64,000 nt of DNA from Cycas panzhihuaensis (Eukaryota; Cycadophyta), in assembly GCA_023213395.1 (NCBI GenBank), contig CM041465.1, forward strand, positions 59,155,741 to 59,219,740. Reading direction: 5' to 3'. This document shows positions 36,877-49,290 of the stretch, one piece after another. The notes beneath the pieces are model-generated. The model did not search any database. It saw nothing but the letters and a program-made list of their open reading frames with translations, and was not told where the DNA came from. Every line of letters starts with the position of its first letter. The first letter of the stretch is position 1. Position numbers and translations under genes: made by a program.

Positions 36877-37870
36877 ATGTCTTCGCAATTCAAGCTGAAA
36901 CATGTGGTTCACTGGTGTTAGAAATACTACAAACCATGAAGGTCTATGGAGAGATCACTTGCAACCTACACCATCTGTTACAACTACAACTACCTCAGCT
37001 GCTTCTAGAGGAGGTGCTCCAATTGCTCCCACTGAAGTTGTAGCTAAACACCAATGGGAACTTGATGATGATAAAATCCATGGAGGGATACTGCTTATCA
37101 CTGATTATTCCCTGTATAATCTCATTGATGAAGTTGTACATGATACATCATGGAAAGTTATTGAAGTTCTTAAGAAGAACTTTGACACTAAATAGGACTT
37201 AGAATTTGTTCACTTAGTGTTGAAGATGAACAAACTAAAAATGCAGAAAGGAAATGCAAGTGAGATAATCAATCTCTTTCATCAAATCAAGTAAGCCATT
37301 CATAAAGATTTTAAAACTCAATACATTACATGGGCTTTCTTGATTCAGTCATGTCTCCATATCCTAGATTATAAAAATCTACTGGGAAGTCTTCAATCTA
37401 GTGGCACTTTGAATGCCCTAAATTTTAAGGCTCTTGTTGATAAGTTCATTGAATTTGATAAGACCTTTGATACCAACTTTTCCACTATATCAGATCCAAC
37501 TAATGCTGCTTTTAAAGTGGAAGAAGATCTTTGTTATACTGAAAATCAAGGTTAATACTCTCGCATAGGTGATAATTCCTATGGAAGAGGAAGAGGTAGA
37601 CAACAAGAACAATGTCCTCTTGGTCAACAAGCTCCTCAACTCCATCAAAAATAGTATCAAGGCCAAGGCCAAAATAATCAACGTGGACCTTGATCTAGTA
37701 ATCAGAGATAATCCAAGCAGCCTAATACTTCTTATGGGACTGGAAATCAAATAATTGTGTGCCAAAGGTATAATAGAAAAGGACATTATGCCAAAAATTA
37801 TAAAATTACCACCAACAAACTACCAAGTTATCAATAGTACTATGGTGCACATAATGTTGATAATACTTCT
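36877..37870 (+). pseudogene. Copia gag
   Basis: Gag of the copia element primed at 34850. ATG at 36877 starts MSSQFKLKHVVHW. After a shift the frame reads GLWRDHLQPTP, a Thr/Ala-rich insert, and WELDDDKIHGGILLITDYSL (about 37050). Then come WKVIEVLKKNFDTK, LEFVHLVLKMNKLKMQKGNA, EIINLFHQIK and LLGSLQSSGTLNALNFKALV. This is the UBN2-type gag core. A Gly/Arg/Gln-rich stretch and CQRYNRKGHYAKNY (about 37755-37800) follow. The latter is a zinc knuckle CX2CX4HX4C in which two Cys read as Tyr (TGT to TAT). Frameshifts and stops are present. Confidence 0.85.
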
Positions 37871-38039
37871 TTTAAAGATGCTTATGGTGGAATGTAATTT
37901 GCTCATACACACCTTTAAAGAATTGGGACCATTTCATCAAATGTTGTTAATAGACCCACTAAGTATATTGAGGCTCATTATGACTATTCTTATTCATTTT
38001 TACCTTCATCACTTGGAGTTGTAAATAATGCCACCTCAA

Positions 38040-41000
38040 ATACTTCATCATGGATCATGGGTACTGGAGCAACATAACACATGACTTGTCATCACCAGTT
38101 CTTTTAGGATTTTGACTCTGAAGTTCATGGTGTTGTACACATGGCTTACAAATCATCTTAGCCAGTCAAAGGACTTGGAACTGTTTACCTGAAACTCTTA
38201 GGCCTTCCAGATTTTACACATGTTGATGTTTTATATGTTCTCACTCTAAAGTAAAACCTACTCTCCCTATCCACCCTTATCTCTCATGAATTTGATCTGA
38301 GTGTAACTACAAATAATTAAACTGTCTATGTCATTCACCCTCCTTCAAATGCTATGGTTACGACCATAATTCTTAATGGCAAACTTTTTCGCCTAACTGG
38401 CTTACCATCCTCTAAAGCCAACTATGTTGATGATGACTCCTCAAAAGTTATCCCAAATATCCCTATCGAATGTTCGTATGGGCCATATCAAAATTTATTG
38501 TTTAAGAGAACTACATGCCACTCTTCCTAGTATGCCTAAGCTCTCCTATAAGCCCTTCAAATATGAAGCATGTATTATTGCCAAATCTTAAAGACAACCC
38601 TTTCCTCATAGTCAGTGGAAATCTAGCTAAACTTTGTAGCTTGTAGACTCAACTATATATGGTCCTATGCCCATCCCTTCTCTTAAACAGAAGTGGTACT
38701 ATATTACTTTCATTGATGATTTTACCAAGAAAGTATGGCTTACTTTTCTTGTAAAAAAAGATGAAGCTTCTTTTATGTTTCAAGCTTTCAAGGCCCGCAT
38801 GGAAAATGAATCTAGATTTAAGATCAAAATACTTAGGACTGATAATGATGGAAAGTACATATTTAATGAGTTTGAATTGTACCTATGTCAACATGGAATC
38901 AAACATCAAACCATTGTTGCAGGTATACCCTAGAAAAATGGAGTTACTAAGCATATGAACATGACCATCATGAACATGGCTCATTCTATCCTGGTATATA
39001 AGAATGTCTTTATCTATCTTTGGGCTAAGGCTATCTAGACTGCTATGTATTGCATTAATACTATTAGTCCCTCCAAGCTTAGCCCCTCTCTATAAATCCC
39101 CTCTATCTCTCACTTCAAAATTTTTGGCTCTACTTGTTATGCTTACATTCTAGAGGAACATAGAAACAAGCTCTAAGATAGAGCCATCAAAGGCATCTTT
39201 ATCAGATACCCTATGGACAAAAAAGGGTACTAGGTTTTTATACCTTCATAACGTAAAATCATTATCACTAGAGATGCTATCTTTATGGAGACTGAAGATA
39301 AATTACTTAGACTTGACTCCAAGATACCTTCATACCAATTTAATGATGCTATTGAATTTGATGTCTAGATTCTAAAATTTAGAGGGGGATATGCTCAACA
39401 GTTGCTCAAAATCTTGGAATCTAACAATAGAGCCCCAAAGGATACAAGATGTGACTCCCAGCCAATGTGTACACATTTAGCACCATCATTTGCAAACAAC
39501 CAAGTTGATAAAGACAAAGCCATAGCAGAAGAATCATCTTCTCCAACATCTATGGTAGGCCCATCTTCTCCAGCATCGTCAACTTCCTCCATGCTAAATA
39601 TTTCACATGATCCTTTTCAAGATCAAAACGAAGACCAAAGGATTATGGAAATAAAAACCTCATTCCTAACTTGAGATTTTTGTAAAGCCTACTAGCCACA
39701 CAAGGACATGCGACTAGATGAGATAGGTAAAATTAGCACTAGAAGTGCCTATAGAGCAAGGATGCGTGAATCACTTTCTGTTGAGCTTGAACCAACAAAA
39801 CTGCACCTTGCTCTTAATGAAGAACCCTTAATATACTAAGGAGTTGTAAATCATACATTTTGGAGAAATGCCATGAATGAAGAGTACCAATCTCTTATCA
39901 AAAATAGTACATGGGAGCTTGTTGATCTACCACTTGGAAGAAAGGTAGTTCAAAACAAATGGGTGTTTAAAAACAAGTACAGATCAAATGGAACCCTAGA
40001 AAAAAAGAAGATGAGGTTAGTAGCAAAAGGATTCATGTAAAGGGAAGGCATCAACCACATTAAAATCTTTGCTCCTACAACCAAGTGACCTACAATCAGG
40101 ACTCTTATAGCCTTAGCTACTCAATAGGATTAAAAAATCCACCAATTCGATGTTAAGACCACATTTCTTAATGGGGACCTTAAACAAGAAATTTATATGG
40201 TTTATCTAGAAGGATACGAGATTATTGGGCAGGAGCATAAGGTTTGCAGGCTCATAAAGTCCTTGTACGGCCTAAAGCAAGCCCCTCATGATTGGTTTAC
40301 CAAGTTGTCTGAAAGAATAAGGCAACTTAGATATGAGGTTTATGACTATTAAGATATTAATACAACATTATTTATCAAGTGCTAAAATGATAAAGTCACA
40401 TACCTCTTAATCTTTGTGGATGATATGTTAATAACAGGGAATAGTGAATAGGTAATTGGCTAGCTAAAGAAGGACCTTGTTAAAACTTTTGAATTGTTTG
40501 ACCTCTGGTTGATGAAATATTACTTAGGAATTGAAGTAACTCAAAAGAATGGCAAAATATTTCTCTCCAAGAAAAATATATCAACAATCTTTTGACAAAG
40601 TTTTAGTTGGAAGGTGCTCGACCAATGGATACACCTATAGAACCTAATATTAAACTCTCAATTGATGGTGACACTAGGGAGGCAGATGCAACACTCTATA
40701 GGTAACTTATAGGTAGTCTCATCTATTCTACTAAGAAAATGCCAGATATTATACAATTTATCGATATTCTTACAAGATTCATGATAAATCCTAAGCAGAA
40801 TCGCTGGAAAACTATAATACGAGTGTTGAGGTACCTGAAGATGACTAGAAAATATGGTCTGTTGTATGAACCCAATGCAGAATTTAAACTTTATATATAC
40901 ACAAACCTAAACTTTACTGGAGATAAATACATAGGAAGATCTACGTTTAGGTATATAACATTTCTTGGAACAACACCAATATCATGGAGATCCAGATGAC

Positions 41001-41370
41001 AAAAGATAGTTGCAGACTCAACTGCCAAAGTTGAATATATTGATACTTCTAAGACAAGCAAGGAGGTGATATGGCTTAGAAAATTATTGAATACATTAAA
41101 TACCACCCAAACAAGTTCTACTAGCTTACATGTAGATAATCAATCTATAATCCAAATGGCTAAAAATCCTATATTTTATGATTGTACTAAACATATAAGT
41201 ACGGAAGTCAACATGATTAGAGAATAAGTTAATGATGGCATAATCCAACTAGAGTACTACCCCACAGCAGATCAAGTGGCCGATATCTTCACAAAACCAT
41301 TAAAGAGGGTGAAGTTTGAATAGTTCTACAAGTAATGTGGCCTTAGGGCCTCCATCTCCAACTGATTAAA
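38040..41370 (+). pseudogene. Copia pol: protease, integrase, RT, RNase H
   Basis: Polyprotein in copia order. Protease: SWIMGTGAT.HMTC (about 38050-38090), with the catalytic Asp of DTGA read as Gly. Integrase: YYITFIDDFTKKVWLTFLVK (38697-38755), ILRTDNDGKYIFNEF (38830) and a decayed NGV..H.N block, then the C-terminal KIFGSTCYAYI and GIFIRYPMDKKGY. A Ser/Pro-rich linker follows. RT: TWELVDLPLGRKVVQNKWVF (39910-39970), HQFDVKTTFLNGDLKQEIYM (40140-40200), SLYGLKQAPHDWFTKL and LIFVDDMLITG with FVDD intact (about 40410-40440). RNase H: SKKMPDIIQ (40735), YTNLNFTGD and the end EYYPTADQVADIFTKPLKRV (41250-41310). Scattered stops, frameshifts and Q-to-stop changes; dead. Confidence 0.9.
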
Positions 41371-41779
41371 GGAGATGACAATAAGACCATCATACTCTAT
41401 CTCATTCATGAAAACCCCTTATGGGCATGGAAGGATAAGAGAAAGTCTCTACTCTATCCCATTCATGAAAACCCCTTGTGGGTGCAAAAGGATAAGGGTC
41501 ATATCATTTTGGAAAATTGAAACCTGTGAAAACCTGAAAGTGCATGGGGCATGACCAAATGGTATATGGAGACTCAGTAGATTTCAACTACAAAATTTAT
41601 TGTACTAATTAGCTATCTAGCTTCATTTAAATGCTTGAGCTAGGTTAGTATATTAGAAAATCTATGGGTTTTCTTCCCTGTAAGGGTTTCCCACAAAAGT
41701 GTCATAGTTTGCTTTGTAAGAGGCTCAAATGAAGACCTCATGGGATAGAATAAAATAGGATGAAATGACCTTCTACCAT
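41371..41779. other. 3' untranslated region of copia element
   Basis: Contains a near-repeat of about 75 bp: CTCTATC(T/C)CATTCATGAAAAC at about 41395 and 41452, each followed by CCCCTT(A/G)TGGG. No coding signal. Confidence 0.6.
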
Positions 41780-41780
41780 T

Positions 41781-41790
41781 AAGGGGGAGA
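41781..41790 (+). promoter_or_regulatory. Polypurine tract of copia element
   Basis: AAGGGGGAGA directly before the 3' LTR. Confidence 0.85.
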
Positions 41791-41791
41791 T

Positions 41792-42089
41792 TGAAAAGGG
41801 TTAATGTCAGAAAGTCATTACATTAGTTTATTATTTCTAAAAAGGGTCTTAAGTGAACTTTAAATTATATCACTTAAGTGAAATTCATTTTCATGTGCAT
41901 TATGTATAATTTCATTTCACCTAACTCTAATGCTCCCTCTCTCAATATAAAAGTAAAAGCTCAATGGAGGAGGCTCATTCTTACCTCGCCATTTTGTGAG
42001 AGCTACTTTCTTTCTCTCAAGTCTCTCTTGCTCTTATGTTTACCTTTGTGTTTAGTGCATGGAGATGAAGGATAGATCCACTCTTTTCA
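41792..42089 (+). repeat. 3' LTR of copia element (298 bp)
   Basis: Starts TGAAAAGGGTTAATGTCAG after the polypurine tract and ends CTCTTTTCA. Its last 100 bp match the sequence just upstream of the primer site at 34850. Confidence 0.8.
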
Positions 42090-42093
42090 CTTG

Positions 42094-44337
42094 TGATACT
42101 CTTGCTTGATATGATCGATAGATGTATATTTCATGTGTATTAGGCCATATTTTGATGAAACATGAATATGAATTTTATTAGATGATGATGATGTATTATA
42201 TGCTCTCTCACCTACCAATGAGTGATAATTATGGCTCTAAATCTCCCTTTCATGATCATTCTGATTTTTTTTTTTTTTTAACATCTATTTGTTTCATTCT
42301 TTTATCTCAATTTCACCCTTTTGAATTATGTTTTTATAATTTTTAGGCTTGTTCTTATAGTTGTCATCCTCTTTGGACTATTTTTCTCATTGATTGAGTT
42401 ATTTATATTTAAATATTTTAATAAAAAAATATTTTTTTGACTTTTAATGAGTTAATTTTACCTCTTATTTTATCATATTTTTGGTCATGGTAAAAATATA
42501 ATTAATCATATTTTATGAAGAAGATTATGATTTTTGTTGTTCATAAAATATGATTAGTCATGTTTTTTATTGTCATGCATGTAATTATTTTTTCAACATG
42601 TTAGTTTTACATATCACTAACCAGATTTGATGGAAACCTATATTTTTCACACCTAGAACCTTTGAAACCTAGTGTGTTGTATGATTCATGAATTGATGAG
42701 TTAAAGATCAAGCTTTATGCGATGCTTCTTAAGATTTTGAGAGATTTCTTTGCTGCTATTTAGGGAACTATTTTTGAAGAAAAAGTGAAGCCCAAGGGAG
42801 AAATTATGAAGCTCTATTTGTTGACTTGTTGCTACATAAATTTTACTATTTGATGCTTCTAAAGTATATGTTTTCTCATAAAAATTTTAGCTTCAAACTT
42901 CTCTTTCCTGATAAGATCTTTCCTTTTTAGTTTCTTATAATTCTATTATTCTTTTGGTGATTGTTTGTAATCAGAATTGTTCCTCTCTTCTTGTTAATAT
43001 CTGAGATATTTTTGTTGATGATTTTTCCTTAGGAAACTTGGCTAAAATGTTAGCCCTTTATGGGAAGAAAAGGGGTAGATTATTGTGGAGAATGGTTATC
43101 TCTTCATTATAGAAATATCTACTCTCTCCCATTCTTTTTCAGCTATCTAAGTCCCCAAGAGGTTTAGTTTCACCTTTGCTTATCTATGGCCATTTTTGAG
43201 TTAGCTGTTCATGTGTTTGTTGTTTTTTCCTTATTGGTTTTAAAAGAAAACTTGAACAGGTTTGATTGCATGAAAGAGAGAATATCATTCTGAGGTAGAA
43301 ATTCATCAATAGACTAGAGATTGTACAAAACTACTAGTGTTGTTTTATTTGACTTTATTCTCTTAATTTCTTCTTGGTTAAGGAAATAACTTTGAATGTA
43401 TAAATGATATATTTATGTAGTGATTAAATTCCATGAGATTCAAGGATCCTATGGTGTCCAAAAGACTCCATTTGTGATAGAGTCTCTCTATTTTCCTACT
43501 TTATTATTTGCTTATGAATGATGATTTGATTATGGTTGATTTCATGTAATATTTAGGGTTTGAATATTGTTCATAATAATAGAAATATATCTTTTAGATC
43601 TTTCACTTTCTTTTCAATTCATTCTCTAAAGAAGAATATAACATGTGATTAAGATAAAGAACCTTATAGAATTGTTGCATATTATTTGATCTTTCATCAA
43701 ATTACATATGTAGTTGCATGTTACACTATTTGCATTTTACGTTAGATATTCTCATTAAAAATGTATGTTTTGTATTTAGAAAAAGTAGCTTCTCTTTCAT
43801 TATTGGTGTGTTTTTATTTCTTAAAAAGAAAAGAAAAAAAAAAACATGTGTAATTAGTTATCTTACTTATTTGTTGAAAAGAAGGTGGATAGATCTTGTA
43901 GTTTTATTTTTTACTTTTGTGATTGTATTTCATTTGAAAAAAAAAAAACAAAAAAACAAAACAAAAGAGACAACTTTTCCATCACTTAACCCTTATTCTT
44001 TCATTTTAGTAAAACTTAAAAGGTTGAAATAATAGGAGGAAAGAAGTCCCTAAGAATGATACAAGATATATTATTAGCATAATTTTGAACTCAAAACTCC
44101 TCCATCTAATTATGTAGGCTAGTGGATTCAACCACCCCTTTTTTACTTCCTAACCTTTCATTACTTCATTCATATCTTAGTTAAATAACATAACCAGGTG
44201 GAGACTCCTTCTTAGGAGTTGATAAAGGTGGTCCCTTATGTTCCTTTAGGCTTCTTATCTCTTGTTTTAGACTTAAAATAGAGGAAATAAACTGCTAGTT
44301 AGGAGATACTTGGTCTACGTCTAACTAAAGCATGTCA
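42094..44337 (+). mobile_element. LTR of Tat-like gypsy element, copy 2
   Basis: Alignable along its whole length with 11972-14212. It starts TGATACTCTTGCTTGATATG, ends AAGCATGTCA and is 2,244 bp long against 2,241. It begins 4 bp after the end of the copia 3' LTR. It supports the LTR boundaries of both copies. Confidence 0.8.
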
Positions 44338-44343
44338 TCTTTT

Positions 44344-44361
44344 TGGTGACTATACTAAGAA
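44344..44361 (+). promoter_or_regulatory. Primer-binding site, Tat-like element copy 2
   Basis: TGGTGACTATACTAAGAA, six bases after the LTR end, is the counterpart of 14219-14236 and shows independent decay. Confidence 0.6.
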
Positions 44362-44454
44362 TTACCATTTATTTTCTTGTTTAAAGTGATAAAAACTACA
44401 ATACCCACACCAAAGCGATTCTTGAGACTTTAATGTCTCCTGCTTAACTTTCAA

Positions 44455-45240
44455 ATGCATCCCTCACATTTCACTCTTGAAGTTTCATCTTCCTATATTG
44501 ATTCTTCAGAACACCACATACATGATACTTATGTTTATCCTCATGAAGATTCAATCCAGTTGTATGAAGCACTTATGGAGAAAGGGTACCTTTATCCCTC
44601 TCAATTCTATGGTGATGCTTCATTTATAAATCCTTCTTTTATATAATAATAAATACTTCCTACTTAAGCACATCCATCATACTTTGAGCCAGTTCTTAGT
44701 AAGGTCCCTTCTCCCCTCCACATGCTTGAATATCAAGATCCATTTTATCCAAAGACTCATACTATGAAATCCTTTCCCTAATACTGTCAATTTGACCCAT
44801 TTTGTGAAGAGTAAGAGTTGATACAAGTTGAGCCTTCAAGTGCTCTTGATGCCATTTGATCTCCCCTACCATCCCATCCTCCTTCACCAAGACCTCATTC
44901 TCCTCCTTTAGAAGAAGTTGAAGATCATAAGTCAGTTCATTCTTAGCCTCTTCCTTTGCCTTCTAGGTTACAAGTTTAGACTTAGTCTCCTTGTGTGGTA
45001 CCTTCTACACATGAGGGTACCTTTACTATGCTTATTCAAGGGAACCTTAACCCTTCTCATGCTCTTACCTCTCATCAAATAACTTTACCTTTATTAGCAT
45101 CACAACTTCTCATGCTTCTACCTATTTATATCATTTCCTAACTTCTTAAAATCCTATTCTATCTATCTTCTCTCCCCTCTTTATGAATACCCTTATTCTT
45201 ACCTACCCCTTTTTTCTTATAATCTATTTCTTTTATTTAC
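44455..45240 (+). pseudogene. Truncated gag N-terminus, Tat-like element copy 2
   Basis: ATG at 44455 opens 63 codons (MHPSHFTLEVSSSYIDSS...), matching the gag start of copy 1 at 14329 codon by codon, but here without stops, so it confirms the start. The low-complexity Ser/Pro region continues with stops to about 45110, after which similarity becomes patchy. By 45250 the sequence is that of another element. No protease or RT of this copy exists in the window, so it is a 5' fragment. Confidence 0.75.
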
Positions 45241-45252
45241 AATAATAGATTT

Positions 45253-45829
45253 TGTATCTATGGAACCTATAAAGGTAAAGTACATTTAATCACTTAAGGT
45301 CTAATTCTAAAAAATATCTAACAATATTGATATATTGAATAAGGGCCTAATAAGTTTGGATCACCTACTTAAGGATTCTAACTAGAAATAAGATTTATTT
45401 AAATAAAAATATGATACGTTTATTTAAAACTTAGATAAAATATTTTAGTGGATTCAATCTAATTCTTGTATCCTACCTATAGGTCCATCCTAATGAAATC
45501 AAGGGATAAAGGGAACAAAATATGTATGCAAAAAGAAGATAATCATCAATTTTGTGAGCGTGGTCATGTTGATGAATATCAAGGTATTCAAATCCCATGA
45601 ATAAATAAGTAGGACTGAGAGGGATATGGCACACCACTCAAAGCCTACTACTGACTAGCGCTGCCAAATGTTAGATATGCTATCACTATGATCTAACATA
45701 GTGTAACTATAGTGTAGCTAAGATCTGACATAGTACCACCATAATATCTTCACTAATCTAGGTCATCACCCTAATGTGGATAATTAACCCAAAGCAGATA
45801 TAAGCCCTAATATGGGGATTATTCTAATA
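45253..45829 (-). repeat. Probable 3' LTR of copia fragment
   Basis: In - strand sense it follows a GGGAGAAA-type polypurine stretch (45830-45840) that comes right after the end of a copia RNase H. Proposed ends are TGTATCTATGG (+ strand left) and ATTCTAATA (right, decayed CA). The second LTR is not in the window, so the boundaries are provisional. Confidence 0.5.
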
Positions 45830-46960
45830 TTTCTCCCTTATAATACCTATTTGGGGAGACTCCAAGTTTATCTCTAAATTTGATGAACTTTATTTTACCA
45901 AGTGCCTTTATGAATATGTTTTCCACCTATTTTTTTGTGCTACAGTAGACCAATTCTAATTTATCTTGTTGTACTAATTCTCTGATGAAGTGTTATTATG
46001 CTTTAATATACTTTGTTCTACTATGAAACACAAGATTCCTAGTCATCTAAATTATTCTTTGATTATAAAAAAGCAACTAAGTAGGACCAACATATTCTTC
46101 TTATAAATCCTGAAGTAACCTTCTAATCTAAACCATTTCACAGACTCATGCAACTACTACTAAACCCAAACTAAATATATAACTAGGCATAGAATTTTTA
46201 TCATCTACATAACTTGCCTAGTTTGAGTATGTATAGCCAACTAACCTATAGTCCCTTGATGACTTATAATGTAACCCATATCTAATAGTGACTTTGACAT
46301 ACCTAAGAATCCTCTTAATTATTTATAAATGTTTTATCTTAAGCTTATGCATGAATTTAGAAACCACATTGACTGCATTCATGATATTTGGTCAAGTTGA
46401 AGTCAAGTAGATTAGACTCCTAATCAATAGCCTATAGAGTGTAGGATCAACTAATCCTGATTCCTCAAACTTAGATAATTTTAACCTAGCCTCTACTAGA
46501 GTTATAAATGGATTACAACTACTCATGTTGAACTTATATAATAGGTATAATATGTATTTCCTTTGGGAGACAAATATCCCCTTTTCATCTTTCTAAACTT
46601 TAATGCCTAAGAAGTAATGCATTAGTTCTAAGTCTATTATTTTAAATTCTTTACACGTGTCTTTCTTAAATCTTTGGAACAAGAGATCACTATTCTAAAT
46701 ATATATTAGATCATCAACATATAAGCTTATAATTAACGTAGAGCTTCCTTCTATCTTGATATATAAATTGGGATCTGATTAGCTTCTTTGGAATCCTTTA
46801 TCCTTGGAATCCTTTATAGAGTCAAAATCATTGTGCTAAATTTTATTAATTAGAATATTTATAATCTAACTTTTGAAATATGCCTTACATCCACCTATTT
46901 TGACTTTCTCAAAATTTTATTTCTAATGCAACCAATGACATTCGAATCTAACATCTTAGT
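45830..46960 (-). pseudogene. Copia RT C-terminus and RNase H
   Basis: Reading from 46960 down the - strand: SDPNLYIKIEGSSTLIISLY (about 46790-46730), VDDLIYI with VDD intact, FKIIDLELMHYFLGIKV (about 46640-46600), GIFVSQRKYI, then DPTLYRLLIRSLIYLTSTWP (about 46440). RNase H has KRILRYVKVTIRYGLHYKSS (about 46300), GYTYSN.ASY (about 46230) and the end FHSRTKYI, HFIRELVQQDKLELVYCSTK, KIKFIKFRDKLGV (about 46020-45860). The RT N-terminus, integrase and gag are missing above 46960. Stops are moderate. A separate copy from the ones at 8600 and 34850. Confidence 0.85.
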
Positions 46961-48139
46961 GAAAAGTTATGATAAAAAATGTGATAGTATGTCAACAAAA
47001 AATACACAATCCTTAAGAAAATAGATTAAGCCCCTTTGGTGCTAAGTTGTTGGTTGCATCACTTTATTATGTGACCATTTGCTTAGGTTAAGGGAGCTAG
47101 CAAATTTTAAATATTATCAAATCTAATTTATTTATTTTTTACATATATAAAAAAGAAGTACAATATATTTTATTAATTTTTTAAATCTGTCCTTTCCATA
47201 AAATCTAAATTTATTAAAAATAATTAAATCAATCATCTTTAAATTCCTTTTTATTTGTGAATAAAATTTTTGCATCAAGATTTTTTCTTTGATTATAAAT
47301 ATACTTGTGAATTATCTTTGTAATAAAATATTTAAAAAGTTTGTGATTATGATTGGGCATGTGCATGGTTTGTACACGTGTAAGTCATATATTTGATTTT
47401 TATTGGAGGACATGACTATGGTATGGAAGGAATCTACTTTAGTTGAAATAGTTGGCAATAAGTGGCATGGGTGACATATTCATAGAGTAGGATTTATATA
47501 TACACAAATATTATATCCCTTTAAGTAGGCAACTTTGGGTTTGCATTCAATGGTACACCATGCAATATCATAAGTGTGATAGACTTGTCTTCTACATAGA
47601 CAATTAAGTGATGTATCAATGGTTTGTGGCTTAATCTATGGCTAGATGTAGTAGTCATAGGTGATTTCTCCTTCATCTTTGGCTAATGCTAAGTTGGATT
47701 CCCTATAGGAGGCAATTAGGGTAGTTGAAACCATTTTGGGCTTCTTCCTATTATGATGTTTATAAGGTGCTCTATTGCACTGATCTATTTATTTGGGTGT
47801 CATTCTCTATTTTTTTTTATGTTACAACTATCATTGAAGGTTTCACCACTATAAGCATTGTCCACTATTAAATATTATATGCCCAACTACCCAAGATTTA
47901 TTTGTCATTTATGAATATACTACAACATCGATTGAGCTATTATTATAATTATTTGAGATTTACCATTACCATCTGTATTAGTGTCATCTTTATCTTAAGT
48001 GTTTTTATCTCGAGTTCATTATTGTTTGTTAGTAGGTTTAATAAAAATAATTACTAAATACAACCACTACAAAAAGTATAAATGTTATAATACTAATTAT
48101 AATTAGCAATAGAAAGTATAAGATCAAGAGACAAAATGC
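46961..48139. other. No gene seen
   Basis: AT-rich. By position it may contain the 3' LTR of the gypsy element to the right, whose integrase ends near 48140 on the - strand, but no LTR end could be fixed. Confidence 0.4.
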
Positions 48140-49290
48140 TTGGGATAAAATCCATTTATTATAATAGGTAACACTCCACCATCCAAACCCTTAAGTCTAA
48201 ATGTGTTATATCTGGTTTTGTGAACAATTTATAAGGGACCAAATCATAAAGACTCAAACTTATGGTGATCTCTTATCTTATCTCTAGCCTTATCCCATAT
48301 TAAAGCTTGATCATGAATCTAAAAATGCCTCCTATTAATAGAAGACCTATCAAAGTATTTCTTCATCTTATCTTGATGTTGCCAAAGTGTGCCCTCTACT
48401 TATTATTTTGTTTCCTCCAAAGCAATGAGATCTTGTAATCTTCTAGCAACTAGTAAAACATCTCATTCAAAAGTAGTTAGTTATAAATTTCTAAAAGATA
48501 AATGAGGAGGAAGGATTGTCTCCTTACCATAAACCATAAATTAAGGCGAGTAACCAATGGCTTGGTTGGTTATGATTTCATCAACCCATAAGGTTTGAGA
48601 GATCTTTTTGTGCTAATCCTTTTCATTCTGTCTAATGATCCTCTTCAAAATTATTATGGAGTTCTTATTAATGGACTTAAGTAGTCCATTTCCCTATGGA
48701 TAATAGTTAGAAGAAGTGTTAAGGTCAATGTTGAACTTATGATAGAACATTACCATTCTAAGGTAAAAATTGGACCATTATTAAAAATAAGTTAAGCTAG
48801 TATCCTAAATATTAGCATTAAGACCTACTCCAAGAAGCTAGTAATAATTATTATCCTCGATCCTTTGTATGGTATAGCCTTTAACCATCTGATAAAATAA
48901 TCAATCAATATAAGAATAAATGAATAGCCTTTGTTTGGACTAGGATTGATGGGATTGATGGAGTCTAAGCCCTATTTCTTAGAGTGTTATTCAACAAAAA
49001 TAGGATTCAAATATAAAGCATTAAGCCTTTACTTCCTTGAAAACCTCTAACAAGTAAGATACCTCCTTGACTTTTGGAAAGTATCCCTAAAAATTCTCTG
49101 CCAAAAGTAACCTACCTTTATGATCTTATTGGTTGTGGCTTCTACTACAAAGTGGCCTCCATATAATCCATCATGAAATTCACCAATAATTTGAATGGAT
49201 TTTTGCTTCTTGAGAGACTTAAGTAATATTCCATCATAACCTCTCCTATACAACTATCCATCTAATAGGACATATAGCCTTGATCTTAAT
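48140..49290 (-). pseudogene. Gypsy integrase (second Tat-type element)
   Basis: Integrase of a gypsy element on the - strand. Zinc-binding domain at 49253-49050: EFHDGLYGGHFVVEATTNKI, then KVGYFWQRIF...TFQKSRRYLTC, with His-His and one Cys visible. The core is decayed: GLDSINPINPSPNKGYSFIL and LIDYFIRWLKAIP lie at about 48980-48860, with NNYYP.GNGLLKS-like residues at about 48690. The C-terminal part is clear: TNQAIGYSP.FMVYGKETIL (about 48570-48510), FEWDVLLVARRLQDLIALEE (about 48470-48410), then HDQALIWDKARDK and FESLWFGPL.IV (about 48310-48220) and NTFRLKGLDG. Stops throughout. Confidence 0.85.
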
